Part shown: positions 39,204 to 47,851 of the stretch, piece after piece
Layout: every line of letters starts with the position of its first letter
How positions within the stretch are numbered: position 1 is the stretch's first letter
Source of the DNA: Arthrobacter sp. Soil763
GTDB lineage: Bacteria; Actinomycetota; Actinomycetes; Actinomycetales; Micrococcaceae
Assembly: GCF_001428365.1 (NCBI RefSeq)
Contig: NZ_LMSH01000003.1
Location: 576,477 to 640,476 of the forward strand
Length of the DNA stretch: 64,000 nt
Direction: 5' to 3'
Notes under the pieces: generated by a model
The model's database searches: none
Told to the model about the DNA's origin: nothing
The model's input: the letters and a program-made list of their open reading frames with translations, nothing else
Made by a program: the position numbers and the translations under genes

Positions 39204-40301
39204 GTGAGCATCCAGACAGACCCGTTGCCCGACGTCGGAGGCGAGGTTGCCGTCGTGGGCAAACTTTCCACCCTGGACCGGTTCCTGCCCGCCTGGATCA
39301 TCGCGGCCATGGGTCTGGGCCTGCTGCTGGGCAGCTTCGTGCCGGGCCTGAACACCGCCCTCGAAGCCGTCAAGATCGGCGAGGTCTCGCTGCCGATCGC
39401 CATCGGCCTGCTGGTGATGATGTATCCGGTGCTCGCCAAGGTCCGCTACGACCAGGCACACCGCGTGATCGGCGACCGCAAACTCATGATCACCTCCGTG
39501 GTCCTCAACTGGGTCCTGGCACCGGCCTTCATGTTCGCGCTGGCCTGGATCTTCATCCCGGACCTGCCGGAGTACCGCACCGGCCTGATCATTGTCGGCC
39601 TGGCCCGCTGCATCGCCATGGTGATGATCTGGAACGACCTCGCCTGCGGCGACCGCGAGGCTGCGGCCGTGCTGGTGGCCATCAACTCCGTCTTCCAGGT
39701 CATCGCGTTCGGAGCGCTCGGCTGGTTCTACCTTCAGCTCCTGCCGTCCTGGCTGGGACTGCCCACCACCAGCGCCGACTTCTCCTTCTGGGTCATCACC
39801 GCCTCCGTCCTGGTGTTCCTGGGCATCCCGCTGCTCGCCGGATTCCTCACCCGCACCGTCGGCGAAAAGGCCAGGGGCCGGGACTGGTATGAAGGTACGT
39901 TCCTACCGAAGCTCGGCCCGTGGGCGCTCTACGGCCTGCTCTTCACCATCACCCTGCTCTTCGCATTGCAGGGCGGCACCATCACTTCCCGCCCGCTGGA
40001 TGTTGCCCGGATCGCCCTGCCGCTGCTGGTCTACTTCCTGGTGGTGTTCGGCGCCGGCATGCTGGCCGGCAGGTGGCTGGGACTCGGTTACGCCAAAACC
40101 ACCACCCTGGCCTTCACCGCCGCCGGCAACAACTTCGAACTCGCCATCGCCGTCGCGATCGGCACCTTCGGCGTCACCTCCGGGCAGGCCCTCGCCGGCG
40201 TCGTCGGGCCCTTGATCGAAGTCCCCGTCCTTGTTGCACTGGTTTACGTCGCCCTCTGGGCCCGCAAGCGCTTCTTCACCTCCCGCCCCCTTTCCGCCTA
40301 G
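39204..40301 (+). CDS. acr3: Acr3 arsenite efflux transporter
   Basis: The 365-residue membrane protein has ten hydrophobic segments and the Acr3 residues known to matter: a cysteine at 136 in LARCIAMVMIWN and a glutamate at 312 in NNFELAIAVAIG. It exports arsenite using the proton gradient. The GTG at 39204 has AGGAG at a 4-5 nt spacing and starts a protein of typical family length. Upstream alternatives would start in the operator. Confidence 0.93.
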   Translation: MSIQTDPLPDVGGEVAVVGKLSTLDRFLPAWIIAAMGLGLLLGSFVPGLNTALEAVKIGEVSLPIAIGLLVMMYPVLAKVRYDQAHRVIGDRKLMITSVVLNWVLAPAFMFALAWIFIPDLPEYRTGLIIVGLARCIAMVMIWNDLACGDREAAAVLVAINSVFQVIAFGALGWFYLQLLPSWLGLPTTSADFSFWVITASVLVFLGIPLLAGFLTRTVGEKARGRDWYEGTFLPKLGPWALYGLLFTITLLFALQGGTITSRPLDVARIALPLLVYFLVVFGAGMLAGRWLGLGYAKTTTLAFTAAGNNFELAIAVAIGTFGVTSGQALAGVVGPLIEVPVLVALVYVALWARKRFFTSRPLSA

Positions 40302-40325
40302 CCCCGCACACTTCAGGAGAACACC

Positions 40326-40745
40326 ATGAGCACCGAAACCGCCAAGAAGCCGTCCGTCCTCTTCGTCTGCGTCCACAACGCCGGACGCTCCCAGATGGCC
40401 GCCGCCTTCCTCACCACCCTGGGCAAGGGCGAGATCGAGGTCCGCTCCGCCGGCTCCGCACCCGCGGACAAGGTCAACCCGGCCGCCGTCGAGGCCATGG
40501 CCGAACTCGGCATCGACATGTCGGCCGAAATCCCGAAGGTCCTCACCACCGAGGCCGTCAAGGAGTCCGACGTCGTCATCACCATGGGCTGCGGCGACAC
40601 CTGCCCGATCTTCCCGGGCAAGCGCTACGAGGACTGGGAACTCGAGGACCCGGCCGGGCAGGGCGTGGACGCGGTCCGTCCCATCCGCGACGAGATCAAG
40701 TCCCGCATCGAAGAGCTCATCGTCTCCCTCACCCCCGCCACGTAA
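40326..40745 (+). CDS. arsC: Arsenate reductase, low-molecular-weight phosphatase type
   Basis: The 139-residue enzyme has the P-loop CVHNAGRS with nucleophile Cys15 and Arg21, and the MGCGDTCP segment with further cysteines. In C. glutamicum similar proteins form a mycothiol adduct with arsenate to reduce it to arsenite, which Acr3 then exports. The gene lies 24 bp after acr3, in the same operon. Confidence 0.9.
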   Translation: MSTETAKKPSVLFVCVHNAGRSQMAAAFLTTLGKGEIEVRSAGSAPADKVNPAAVEAMAELGIDMSAEIPKVLTTEAVKESDVVITMGCGDTCPIFPGKRYEDWELEDPAGQGVDAVRPIRDEIKSRIEELIVSLTPAT

Positions 40746-40841
40746 CGCGCCGCGGCGCCGGGCCCGCCTGCCGGTCCCACGAGGACCGTCCGGTCCCCCG
40801 GAAAGAAACCCACCACCCCACCGGATGAAACAGAGGACACC

Positions 40842-42230
40842 ATGGCTGCAACCAACACCCTTCCCGTAGCTGTCATCGGAGCCGGGCCCATCGGCCTCGC
40901 CGCGGCGGCCCACCTGCTCGAACGCGGCCTCGAACCGCTCATTCTCGAGGCCGGTCCTGCCCCGGCCGCGGCGATCGAACAGTGGCGCCACATCCGGCTG
41001 TTCTCCCCGTGGCAGTACAACACCGACGCCGCCGCCGTCCGACTGCTCACGGCGAGCGGCTGGGAAGCACCCGAGCCGACGGAACTCCCCACCGGCGGTG
41101 ACCTCATCGATGCCTATCTCACCCCGCTGGCGGCACTTCCGGAAATCGCACCACGCCTGCACACTGGCGCCCGCGTCATCGCCGTCACCCGGCAGGGCAT
41201 GGACAAGACCCACAGCCGGAACCGCGACACCACCCCCTTCGTGGTCCGGGTCGAACACGCCGGCGGCGAAGTCCGCGACTACCAAGCTGCCGCCGTCATC
41301 GACGCCTCCGGCACCTGGTCCACCCGCAACCCGCTGGGAACCTCCGGCCTGCCCGCCGTTGGCGAAGCAGGCGCGGCGGCCCACATCTCCTCTCCCCTGC
41401 CGGACGTCCTGGGCCGGGACCGTGCAACTTTCGCCCGGCGCACCGCCGTCGTCATCGGCGCGGGCCACTCCGCCGCCAACACGCTGATCAACCTCTCCGA
41501 GCTCGCAGCCCAGGCCCCCGGCACGAGGATCGTCTGGGCAATCCGCGGCGCCTCGGCGGCCAAGGTCTACGGCGGCGGCGACGCCGACGGGCTCGCCGCC
41601 CGCGGCCAGCTTGGCAGCCGGCTCCGGGCCCTGGTGGAAAACGGCAGAGTGGAACTGCACACCGGATTCGGGATCGCCGCCCTCTCAGCAGGCGACGGCG
41701 CCTCGGTGATCCTGACGTCCACCGACGGCCGCACCCTGGAAGCCGACGTCGTCGTGCCCGCCACGGGGTTCCGCCCCAACCTGGACATGCTTCGCGAACT
41801 GCGGCTCGAACTGGACCCGGGCGTGGAAGCACCCCGTGAGCTCGGCCCGCTGATCGACCCCGAGTTCCACTCCTGCGGCACCGTCGAACCCCACGGCGCC
41901 AGAATGCTGGCCCACCCGGAGCAGGACTTCTACATCGTCGGCATGAAGTCCTACGGCCGGGCGCCAACCTTCCTGCTGGCCACCGGCTACGAGCAGGTCC
42001 GCTCTGTCGCCGCAGCCCTCGCCGGGGACCGGGAAGCCGCCGACACCGTCCAGCTCGAACTGCCGGAGACCGGCGTCTGCTCCTCGGATATCGGCACCAG
42101 CTGCGACGTCCCCGCCGCGGTACCTGCGGGGTTCGTGGCCGAAACCTCCGGCGGCTGCTGCAGAACCCCCGAGCCGGTCCTGGTCGGCTTCCCGACCGGG
42201 CTGGCCCACGGCCGCTCCGGCGGGAACTGA
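40842..42230 (+). CDS. ArsO-like FAD-dependent oxidoreductase with Cys-rich tail
   Basis: The 462-residue flavoprotein has two dinucleotide-binding motifs, VIGAGPIGLAAAAHLL near the N-terminus and VVIGAGHSAANTLINL in the middle, as in flavin monooxygenases that use NADPH. Its last 56 residues hold Cys413, Cys421, Cys439 and Cys440. The position after acr3-arsC suggests arsenic-linked redox work. The tail could bind arsenite, which is an inference. A 96-bp gap separates it from arsC. Confidence 0.75.
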   Translation: MAATNTLPVAVIGAGPIGLAAAAHLLERGLEPLILEAGPAPAAAIEQWRHIRLFSPWQYNTDAAAVRLLTASGWEAPEPTELPTGGDLIDAYLTPLAALPEIAPRLHTGARVIAVTRQGMDKTHSRNRDTTPFVVRVEHAGGEVRDYQAAAVIDASGTWSTRNPLGTSGLPAVGEAGAAAHISSPLPDVLGRDRATFARRTAVVIGAGHSAANTLINLSELAAQAPGTRIVWAIRGASAAKVYGGGDADGLAARGQLGSRLRALVENGRVELHTGFGIAALSAGDGASVILTSTDGRTLEADVVVPATGFRPNLDMLRELRLELDPGVEAPRELGPLIDPEFHSCGTVEPHGARMLAHPEQDFYIVGMKSYGRAPTFLLATGYEQVRSVAAALAGDREAADTVQLELPETGVCSSDIGTSCDVPAAVPAGFVAETSGGCCRTPEPVLVGFPTGLAHGRSGGN

Positions 42231-42248
42231 CCCCGCCGGCTGGGCGCC

Positions 42249-42837
42249 ATGCCGCCATCCCGCTCCCTGGTGGCCGTGGGTGCACCGCGCGGCGGCCTCG
42301 CCGCGTTGTGCATCACCCAGACCACCGGGTGGGGCGTGCTCTACTACGCGCTGGTCGCCGCGGTCCGGCCCATCAGTGAAGACACCGGCTGGGACGCGGC
42401 CGTGGTCACCGGGCGGTCCTCTACCAGCCGGCCTTCACCGTGATCAGCCGCTGGTATGGACCCGCCCGCATCCGGCCCCTGACCATCCTGACCCTCGCCG
42501 CCGGGTTCGCGTCCACCATCTTCGCCCCGGCTACCGCCGCATTGGCAGGGGCGTTCGGCTGGCGTGGCGCTTTCCTCATGCTGGCAGGATCCTGGCCGTG
42601 ATCACCGTGCCGCTGCACGCCCGTTAGCTCAACGGTCAATGGGCCCGGCCAGCCCCCGGGGCCCTGCAACGGACCACCGGGCCAGGCTTCGGCCCGTCGG
42701 GCGCAGTCCGGAATTTCTCGGCCTGCAAGTTCTCATGGTGTTACTCGGCCTTGGGCTGCACACCGTGACACTGAACCTCATTCGCCGGCACGGCAGTCGT
42801 CCTCGCCGCCGCTGTCTCCCTCCGGACCCGCCCCTAG
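42249..42837 (+). pseudogene. Decayed MFS transporter
   Basis: Pieces of a major-facilitator protein lie in changing frames: TQTTGWGVLYYAL up to about 42417, then LYQPAFTVISRWYGPARIR from 42419 to a stop at 42601, a GRILAVITVPLHAR piece to about 42627, and a C-terminal FAGTAVVLAAAVSLRTRP ending at 42837. At least two frameshifts and a missing middle leave about 196 of some 400 expected codons. It likely was an export protein of the arsenic island. Confidence 0.75.
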
Positions 42838-43244
42838 CCGGCCTGTAGGGCAGCCAGCGCGGCCCGCAGGCGGGTGTCAGCGTCGTTGGCGACGTCGCGG
42901 ACCGCCGGGCTGTCGCTGAGCTGAACCATCGTCTGCGGGTCGATGGCCTGGACCGTGGTGCCGGCATCCCCCGCGCCGCGGCGGACCACCACGTTGCACG
43001 GCAGCAGCGCGCCCATATCCGGCTCCGCCGACAGCGCCCGGCTGGCCAGGGAAGGGTTGCAGGCCCCGAGGATCACATAGTCGCCCAGTTCATCCGCCGC
43101 CTCGGACCCCAGCTTGGCCTCGAACGTGGCCCGCACGTCAATCTCCGACAGGATGCCGAAGCCCTGCGCGGCCAGGGCCTCGCGGGTGCGCTGGACGGCC
43201 TGATCCCAGTCGAGCGGGAGGGTGACGGTATGCGTGTAGCTCAT
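42834..43244 (-). CDS. DUF302 protein
   Basis: The 136-residue protein has the DUF302 pattern: a thiol-containing GACNP segment and the LLPCNVVVR loop, with a helical tail. The ATG has AGGAG 7 nt upstream. It is divergent from the persulfide dioxygenase gene and has its own CstR-type palindrome, which places it in the sulfide regulon. Its activity is not known. Confidence 0.85.
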   Translation of the reverse strand: MSYTHTVTLPLDWDQAVQRTREALAAQGFGILSEIDVRATFEAKLGSEAADELGDYVILGACNPSLASRALSAEPDMGALLPCNVVVRRGAGDAGTTVQAIDPQTMVQLSDSPAVRDVANDADTRLRAALAALQAG

Positions 43245-43354
43245 GAAGCACTCCTGGCTGTAGTCGGTCCGGGCGGATCGGGACGTATCCCCCGGGTCCC
43301 CAGTCTTGCCGCAGACGGGGACGCGGGCAAGGCGTGCCTTCCTTTTGCATCGGC

Positions 43355-43372
43355 TATACCCCGGCGGGTATA
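43355..43372. promoter_or_regulatory. CstR-type operator 1 (DUF302 promoter)
   Basis: TATACCC-CGGC-GGGTATA is an 18-bp palindrome between minus-strand hexamers TTGCCT (43374-43379) and TAGCCG (43351-43356). It matches the other two sites in this window and the CsoR/CstR operator style of CCC...GGG flanked by AT. Confidence 0.75.
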
Positions 43373-43415
43373 AAGGCAAGCGGTGGGCAAGACCTGCCAA
43401 GCTTCCCGGAAGCAG

Positions 43416-43444
43416 TTGCAAGATACCCCCGGGGGTATTATTGT
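43416..43444 (+). promoter_or_regulatory. CstR-type operator 2 and promoter of the persulfide dioxygenase gene
   Basis: The perfect palindrome ATACCCCCGGGGGTAT (43423-43438) lies exactly inside the 17-bp spacer of TTGCAA (43416-43421) and TATTGT (43439-43444). Repressor bound here would cover the promoter; persulfide should release it. Confidence 0.8.
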
Positions 43445-43500
43445 TGAGAGCAGAGGACGAAGGAATCCCTTCCCCGACCACCTCACGAAGGAGCACCCGA

Positions 43501-44925
43501 ATGCTTATCGAGCGCATCTACGACGAAGACCTCGCCCAGGCCAGCTATTTCATCGGCTGCCAGGCCAAGGGTGAAGCGATCGTCGTCGACCCCCGCCGTG
43601 ACATTGCCGTTTACGAGAACCTGGCTGCTGCCAACGGTATGAAGATCGTGGCGGTTACCGAGACGCACATCCACGCGGACTTCCTGTCCGGCACCCGCGA
43701 ACTGGCCGCCGCTACCGGCGCCACCGCTTACGTCTCCGGTGAGGGTGGCGTTGACTGGCAGTACGGCTTCGACGCCGAGCGCCTCAACGACGGCGACACG
43801 GTAGCGCTGGGCAACATCACGATCAAGGCCCTGCACACCCCGGGCCACACGCCCGAGCACCTGTCCTTCCTGATCACGGACGGCGCCTTCGCCGATACCC
43901 CCGGCTACCTGCTCTCCGGCGACTTCGTGTTCTCCGGTGACCTGGGCCGCCCTGACCTGCTGGACGAGGCCGCCGGCGGCGTCGACACCCGCTTCGAGGG
44001 CGCCAAGCAGCTCTTCGCCAGCCTGCGCGACAAGTTCCTCACCCTCCCCGACCACGTCCAGGTCCACCCCGGCCACGGCGCGGGCAGCGCCTGCGGCAAG
44101 GCCCTGGGCGCCATCCCGTCCAGCACCGTCGGCTACGAGCGCCTCTACTCCTGGTGGGGTCCGTACCTCGCCGCCAACGACGAGCAGGGCTTCATCGACG
44201 AGCTCCTCGACGGCCAGCCTGACGCCCACGCCTACTTCGCCCGCATGAAGCGCGAGAACCGCGAAGGCCCCGCCGTCATGGGCGAACGCGCACCCCTGAC
44301 CGAACTGGCTAACGCCGACGTCGCCAAGGATCTCGCCGCGGACAAGGTCATCTTCGTGGACACCCGCGCCAACGCCCAGGTCCACGAGGGCACCGTCACC
44401 GGCTCGGTCAACATCCCGGCCGGCAAGTCCACCGCCAGCTTCGGCGCCTGGGTGGTCGACCCCGAAAAGGATAAGGCCCCGCTGGTGCTCCTGGCCCCGA
44501 ACCAGGCCTCCGCGATGGAGATGTGGGACCACCTGGTCCGCGTCGGCATCGACAAGGTGGCCGGCTACGTCACCGGACTCGAGGGCCTGCCGATCTCCGC
44601 GCCGCGGCTGATCCAGCCCGAGGAGCTCGAAGGCTTCGAATCCGCCATGGTCCTGGACGTCCGCAACAAGACCGAGCACGCCGCCGGGCACATCCCCGGC
44701 TCCTACCAGCTCAGCGGCGGCCGCGTCATGTGGCACCTGGACGAACTCCCGGCCGAGGGCACCATCGTCTCCTACTGCCAGAGCGGCGTCCGGAACTCCG
44801 TCGCGGCCAGCGCGCTGCGCCGCGCCGGCTACGACGTCGTCGAACTCGACGGCAGCTACGCGGCGTGGGCCGCAAAGGAACAGTCCGCACGCCAGCAGGC
44901 CGCCGAGCCCGTCCCGGCCAGCTAG
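43501..44925 (+). CDS. cstB: CstB-like persulfide dioxygenase-rhodanese fusion
   Basis: The 474-residue enzyme has an N-terminal metallo-beta-lactamase domain with THIHADF (His56, His58, Asp60), TPGHTPEHL and GDFVFSGDLGRPDLL. Two rhodanese domains follow. The first lacks a cysteine (LLAPNQAS), the second has Cys426 in SYCQSGVRN. In Staphylococcus aureus CstB oxidises persulfides and forms thiosulfate, and the domain order is the same. Its promoter holds a CstR-type operator. Confidence 0.9.
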   Translation: MLIERIYDEDLAQASYFIGCQAKGEAIVVDPRRDIAVYENLAAANGMKIVAVTETHIHADFLSGTRELAAATGATAYVSGEGGVDWQYGFDAERLNDGDTVALGNITIKALHTPGHTPEHLSFLITDGAFADTPGYLLSGDFVFSGDLGRPDLLDEAAGGVDTRFEGAKQLFASLRDKFLTLPDHVQVHPGHGAGSACGKALGAIPSSTVGYERLYSWWGPYLAANDEQGFIDELLDGQPDAHAYFARMKRENREGPAVMGERAPLTELANADVAKDLAADKVIFVDTRANAQVHEGTVTGSVNIPAGKSTASFGAWVVDPEKDKAPLVLLAPNQASAMEMWDHLVRVGIDKVAGYVTGLEGLPISAPRLIQPEELEGFESAMVLDVRNKTEHAAGHIPGSYQLSGGRVMWHLDELPAEGTIVSYCQSGVRNSVAASALRRAGYDVVELDGSYAAWAAKEQSARQQAAEPVPAS

Positions 44926-44958
44926 GGCACAGGCAACACAACAGCACAGCAGTTCAGA

Positions 44959-44995
44959 GGGCGGCGGCCCGGGTCAAACACCCGGGCCGCCGCCC
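44959..44995 (+). terminator. Terminator after the persulfide dioxygenase gene
   Basis: A 15-bp GC stem (44959-44973 with 44981-44995) and a 7-nt loop lie 34 bp after the stop, with TTAGTG downstream. It is a clear hairpin terminator and would also insulate the convergent UspA gene. Confidence 0.85.
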
Positions 44996-45034
44996 TTAGT
45001 GCTGCCCCCGCCGGTTGCAGCACGGCGCTCGTCG

Positions 45035-45481
45035 TCACCGGCGCGCCTGGTCCCCGCCGGCGCGGACCACCAGCACGGGGCAGCGGGCATGGTGCACCGC
45101 GTGGCTTGAGACCGAGCCCAGGAGCATGTCGGCGAAGCCGCCGTGCCCCCTCGACCCCACCACCAGCAGGTCCGCGTCCTCGGCCGCCCTCAGCAGGGCG
45201 TGTGCGGGATGGCCTTCGACGACTCCGCCGGTGACGGGCACACCGGCGCCGTCGGCCTGCCTTAGCGCTTCGGCATGGACCAGCCGTGCGCTCTCCCCGA
45301 AAGCCTCATGGTCCGGCGCCCGGCCGGCGGCGTCGCCGATCACGGGGTAATGCCAGGCTGTGACGATGTGGACCTGTCCCGAGCGCAGCCGGGCCTCCTT
45401 CAGCGCCCAGTGAAGTGCGGCCAGCGACGGCCCGGACCCGTCAACGCCTACGACAATCCTGAAGGTCTCTTCGGCCGCCAT
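45035..45481 (-). CDS. Universal stress protein (UspA family)
   Basis: The 148-residue protein has the UspA fold: IVVGVDGSGPSLAALHWA at the N-terminus and an ATP-binding pattern GSRGHGGFADMLLGSVSSHAVHHA. It probably binds ATP and helps under stress. It lies apart from the CstR operon, downstream of its terminator. Confidence 0.88.
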   Translation of the reverse strand: MAAEETFRIVVGVDGSGPSLAALHWALKEARLRSGQVHIVTAWHYPVIGDAAGRAPDHEAFGESARLVHAEALRQADGAGVPVTGGVVEGHPAHALLRAAEDADLLVVGSRGHGGFADMLLGSVSSHAVHHARCPVLVVRAGGDQARR

Positions 45482-45580
45482 GACGCTCCTCGAAGGTTGG
45501 TGATGCCCGGTACGACGGGCGTGCCGGGACACCACGATCCTCCCCAGGGCCCGGGGAATCAAGGGCCGAAAGGACGCACA

Positions 45581-45618
45581 AAGAAGGCACCGGAGGCGAT
45601 TGCCTCCGGTGCCTTCTT
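45581..45618 (-). terminator. Terminator of the CstR-rhodanese-TauE operon
   Basis: A 17-bp stem (45581-45597 with 45602-45618) and a 4-nt loop lie 22 bp beyond the tauE stop. On the minus strand the hairpin ends in CTTCTTTGTG, so the U-rich tail points to termination of the five-gene operon. Confidence 0.85.
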
Positions 45619-45639
45619 GTCGGGCCGCCAGCCCCCTTC

Positions 45640-46404
45640 TTAGGAGAAGAGAGCCTGCAGCGCCACGTACACGGCGATGACGAGTACGAGGATGCCGAAA
45701 CCGCGCTTCAGCGCCTTGTCCGGAATCCGGGTGCCAATCCGGCCGGCGACCAGCGACGCCAGCATGGCCGCGCCGGCAAAGGCTGCCGTGACAGCCCAGT
45801 CGATCTGCAGGTCGCCCAGGTGGGCGGCGAAGCCGGCGATGGAGTTGATGACGATGATGACCAAGGAGGTCCCCACCGTCACGGCCATCGGAAGCCCGAG
45901 GACCAGGGTGAGCGCCGGAACGATGAGGAATCCGCCGCCGACGCCGAGCAGGCCGGTCAGGAACCCGACGACGGCGCCGGTGGCGATCGCCTTGGGCAGG
46001 CAACTGCGCCAGTTGACGCCGCCCCCGGGCAGCGCACAGGACCCGCCGGCGGACTTGGTCGGCAACAGCATGCGGACCCCGGCAAAGACCATGATGGCGG
46101 CGAACGCCAGCAGCAGGATTTTCGGATCGAGCAACCGGTTCACCATCGCGCCCAGGTAGGCAGTGGCCGTGCCTGCGGCGCCGATGATCAGCGCCAGACG
46201 CCAGTTCACGCCCTGGCGCAGCCGGGGCAGCACCGCGACGGCGGAGGACGCGCCGACGACGACCAGCGACGTCGGGATCGCCGCGGCCAGCGGCAGTCCT
46301 ACGCCGTAGACCAGGGCCGGGACGGCCAGGATCGACCCGCCGCCTCCGACCAGGCCCAGAAGGGCGCCGACGATCAGCCCGAACGCCGCCGCGGAGACAA
46401 TCAT
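45640..46404 (-). CDS. TauE/SafE-family sulfite or anion exporter
   Basis: The 254-residue membrane protein has about eight hydrophobic segments and two repeated halves, with GLVGGGGSILAVPALVYG and GLLGVGGGFLIVPALTL as the matching motifs. This family moves sulfite, sulfur-containing or organosulfonate anions. The ATGA overlap with the preceding gene ties it to the sulfide operon. Export of sulfite or thiosulfate formed by the dioxygenase-rhodanese system is a likely role. Confidence 0.85.
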   Translation of the reverse strand: MIVSAAAFGLIVGALLGLVGGGGSILAVPALVYGVGLPLAAAIPTSLVVVGASSAVAVLPRLRQGVNWRLALIIGAAGTATAYLGAMVNRLLDPKILLLAFAAIMVFAGVRMLLPTKSAGGSCALPGGGVNWRSCLPKAIATGAVVGFLTGLLGVGGGFLIVPALTLVLGLPMAVTVGTSLVIIVINSIAGFAAHLGDLQIDWAVTAAFAGAAMLASLVAGRIGTRIPDKALKRGFGILVLVIAVYVALQALFS

Positions 46405-47009
46405 GCCCGGGCGTCCAGGTTCTGCAGGGCCTGGTGGGCCGTGGGCTCGTTGGCGGAACGGTTCCACGGCATCTTGGAGAGCATCTGCCCCATGGCGCAG
46501 CTGTCGGTGGCGGCGGAGAAGGTCAGGCCCGCCCCGATGCCGCCGGCCAGCAGGCCCAGCTTCGGAGAAACGAACTTGCTGCCCAGCACACCGGCCAGGA
46601 CCAGGGAGCCGGCGGCCATCCGTACCTGGCGCTCCAGCGCCCACGGGCCGGAGCTGCGGACGATGTTTCCGCCGGCTGCGGCGTAGGCGGGGACGCCGCC
46701 CGTGAGCACGCTGGCGCTGCCCAGGCCGACGGCGTCGAGGTGCTTGCGGGCCTGTTCGGCGCGGTTGCCGGACTGGCAGACGAGGACCACGCGGGTCCCC
46801 ATCTTGGCCGCGAATTCTTCGGTGTGCTCGCTGAGCATCGGAAGCGGCACGTGGTAGGAGCCCTTGATGTGCATCGACTCGAACTCGGCGCCGCTGCGGA
46901 CGTCGATGACCATCAGGTCGTCGTGGTTGTCTTCCCAGGTCTTGAGGGTTGCTGCGTCAATCGACTGGGGCAGGGACTCAACGGCATTGGTCGTGTTCAC
47001 AGAAGTCAT
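46401..47009 (-). CDS. Rhodanese with DUF2892 membrane tail (YgaP-like)
   Basis: The 202-residue protein has an N-terminal rhodanese with active-site Cys in VLVCQSGNRAEQ and a C-terminal DUF2892 part with two hydrophobic segments (GSLVLAGVLGSKFV and LGLLAGGIGAGLTFSA). E. coli YgaP has this layout and moves sulfane sulfur at the membrane. The ATG at 47009 has an AAAGAGA ribosome site. Its stop overlaps tauE. Confidence 0.87.
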   Translation of the reverse strand: MTSVNTTNAVESLPQSIDAATLKTWEDNHDDLMVIDVRSGAEFESMHIKGSYHVPLPMLSEHTEEFAAKMGTRVVLVCQSGNRAEQARKHLDAVGLGSASVLTGGVPAYAAAGGNIVRSSGPWALERQVRMAAGSLVLAGVLGSKFVSPKLGLLAGGIGAGLTFSAATDSCAMGQMLSKMPWNRSANEPTAHQALQNLDARA

Positions 47010-47161
47010 AATCTCTTTCGGTATATCTCGTGGAGCAATTGCAGTGGCGGTCCCGCGGTGCGGGTCCGCCATCCACCGCCGGGCGTGCCCTGTCAGGGGC
47101 GGCGCCGGGCGTGTGGAAGCCCGGGCGGTGCGCTGTTCGCGCCGCCCGGACCGTCAGGGGA

Positions 47162-47464
47162 TCAGGAGGTGGGCAGGCCGGCAGCGGTCCAGTCGAGCAT
47201 CCCGCCGGGCATGGTGTAGGCGGTGAAGCCCTGGGTCGTGAGCTGGTCCGCGGCTGCGGCGCTGCGGCGCCCGCTCCGGCAGACGGCGACGACGGGGACG
47301 GTCTTGTCGAGCTCGCCCATGCGGCCGGGCAGTTCGCCCAGCGCGATGTGCTTGGCACCCGGGATCATGCCTTCGGCGACCTCCCCACTTTCACGGACAT
47401 CGACGATCTGGAGGGTGCCTTCGGTCTTGAGCTGTTCTGCAAGCCGCTGAGGGGTCATGTCCAT
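47162..47464 (-). CDS. Single-domain rhodanese
   Basis: The 100-residue protein is one rhodanese domain with VDVRESGEVAEGMIPGAKHI and an active Cys in VVAVCRSGRRS. It transfers sulfane sulfur, possibly between the dioxygenase and other acceptors. It is 64 bp after the CstR gene in the same operon. Another start 6 nt later is possible. Confidence 0.87.
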   Translation of the reverse strand: MDMTPQRLAEQLKTEGTLQIVDVRESGEVAEGMIPGAKHIALGELPGRMGELDKTVPVVAVCRSGRRSAAAADQLTTQGFTAYTMPGGMLDWTAAGLPTS

Positions 47465-47528
47465 GGGCTGGGCCTTTCGGTAGGAGGACTGCTGCTCTGG
47501 AGGGGAAAGTCGGGAGGGGCGGCCGGGG

Positions 47529-47849
47529 TCAGGTCAGGCGCAGGAAGAGGGCGCGGATTTCCTCGAGCGTGGGCCGCCCGCCGTCGCCGTCGGGATCCTG
47601 CCCGTCCGCGCCGGGCTCAGCCGGCAAGGTCAGGCATTCGCGCATGGCCGAAGAAATCAGTTCGAAGCCCGCCTTGTCCAGGGCCCCGCGCACGGCCGCC
47701 AGCTGGGTGACGACGCTGCGGCAGTCGGCGCCGGACTCGACGGCGTCGATCAGGGCGGAGAGCTGCCCGCGGGCGCGCTTGAGGCGGTTGACGGTGCGGC
47801 GCGGGCCGGCGCCAGGCGCCGACGGCGGGAGGCTGACGGTGGCGGACAT
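47529..47849 (-). CDS. cstR: CstR-type persulfide-sensing repressor
   Basis: The 106-residue helical protein is of the CsoR/RcnR family. The two cysteines Cys43 and Cys72 are 29 residues apart, as in copper sensor CsoR (36/65 in M. tuberculosis). The CsoR histidine between them would fall at residue 68, which is Ala here. Loss of the histidine with both cysteines retained is the sign of CstR, which reacts with persulfides. The gene context and the three operators agree. Confidence 0.85.
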   Translation of the reverse strand: MSATVSLPPSAPGAGPRRTVNRLKRARGQLSALIDAVESGADCRSVVTQLAAVRGALDKAGFELISSAMRECLTLPAEPGADGQDPDGDGGRPTLEEIRALFLRLT

Positions 47850-47851
47850 GC

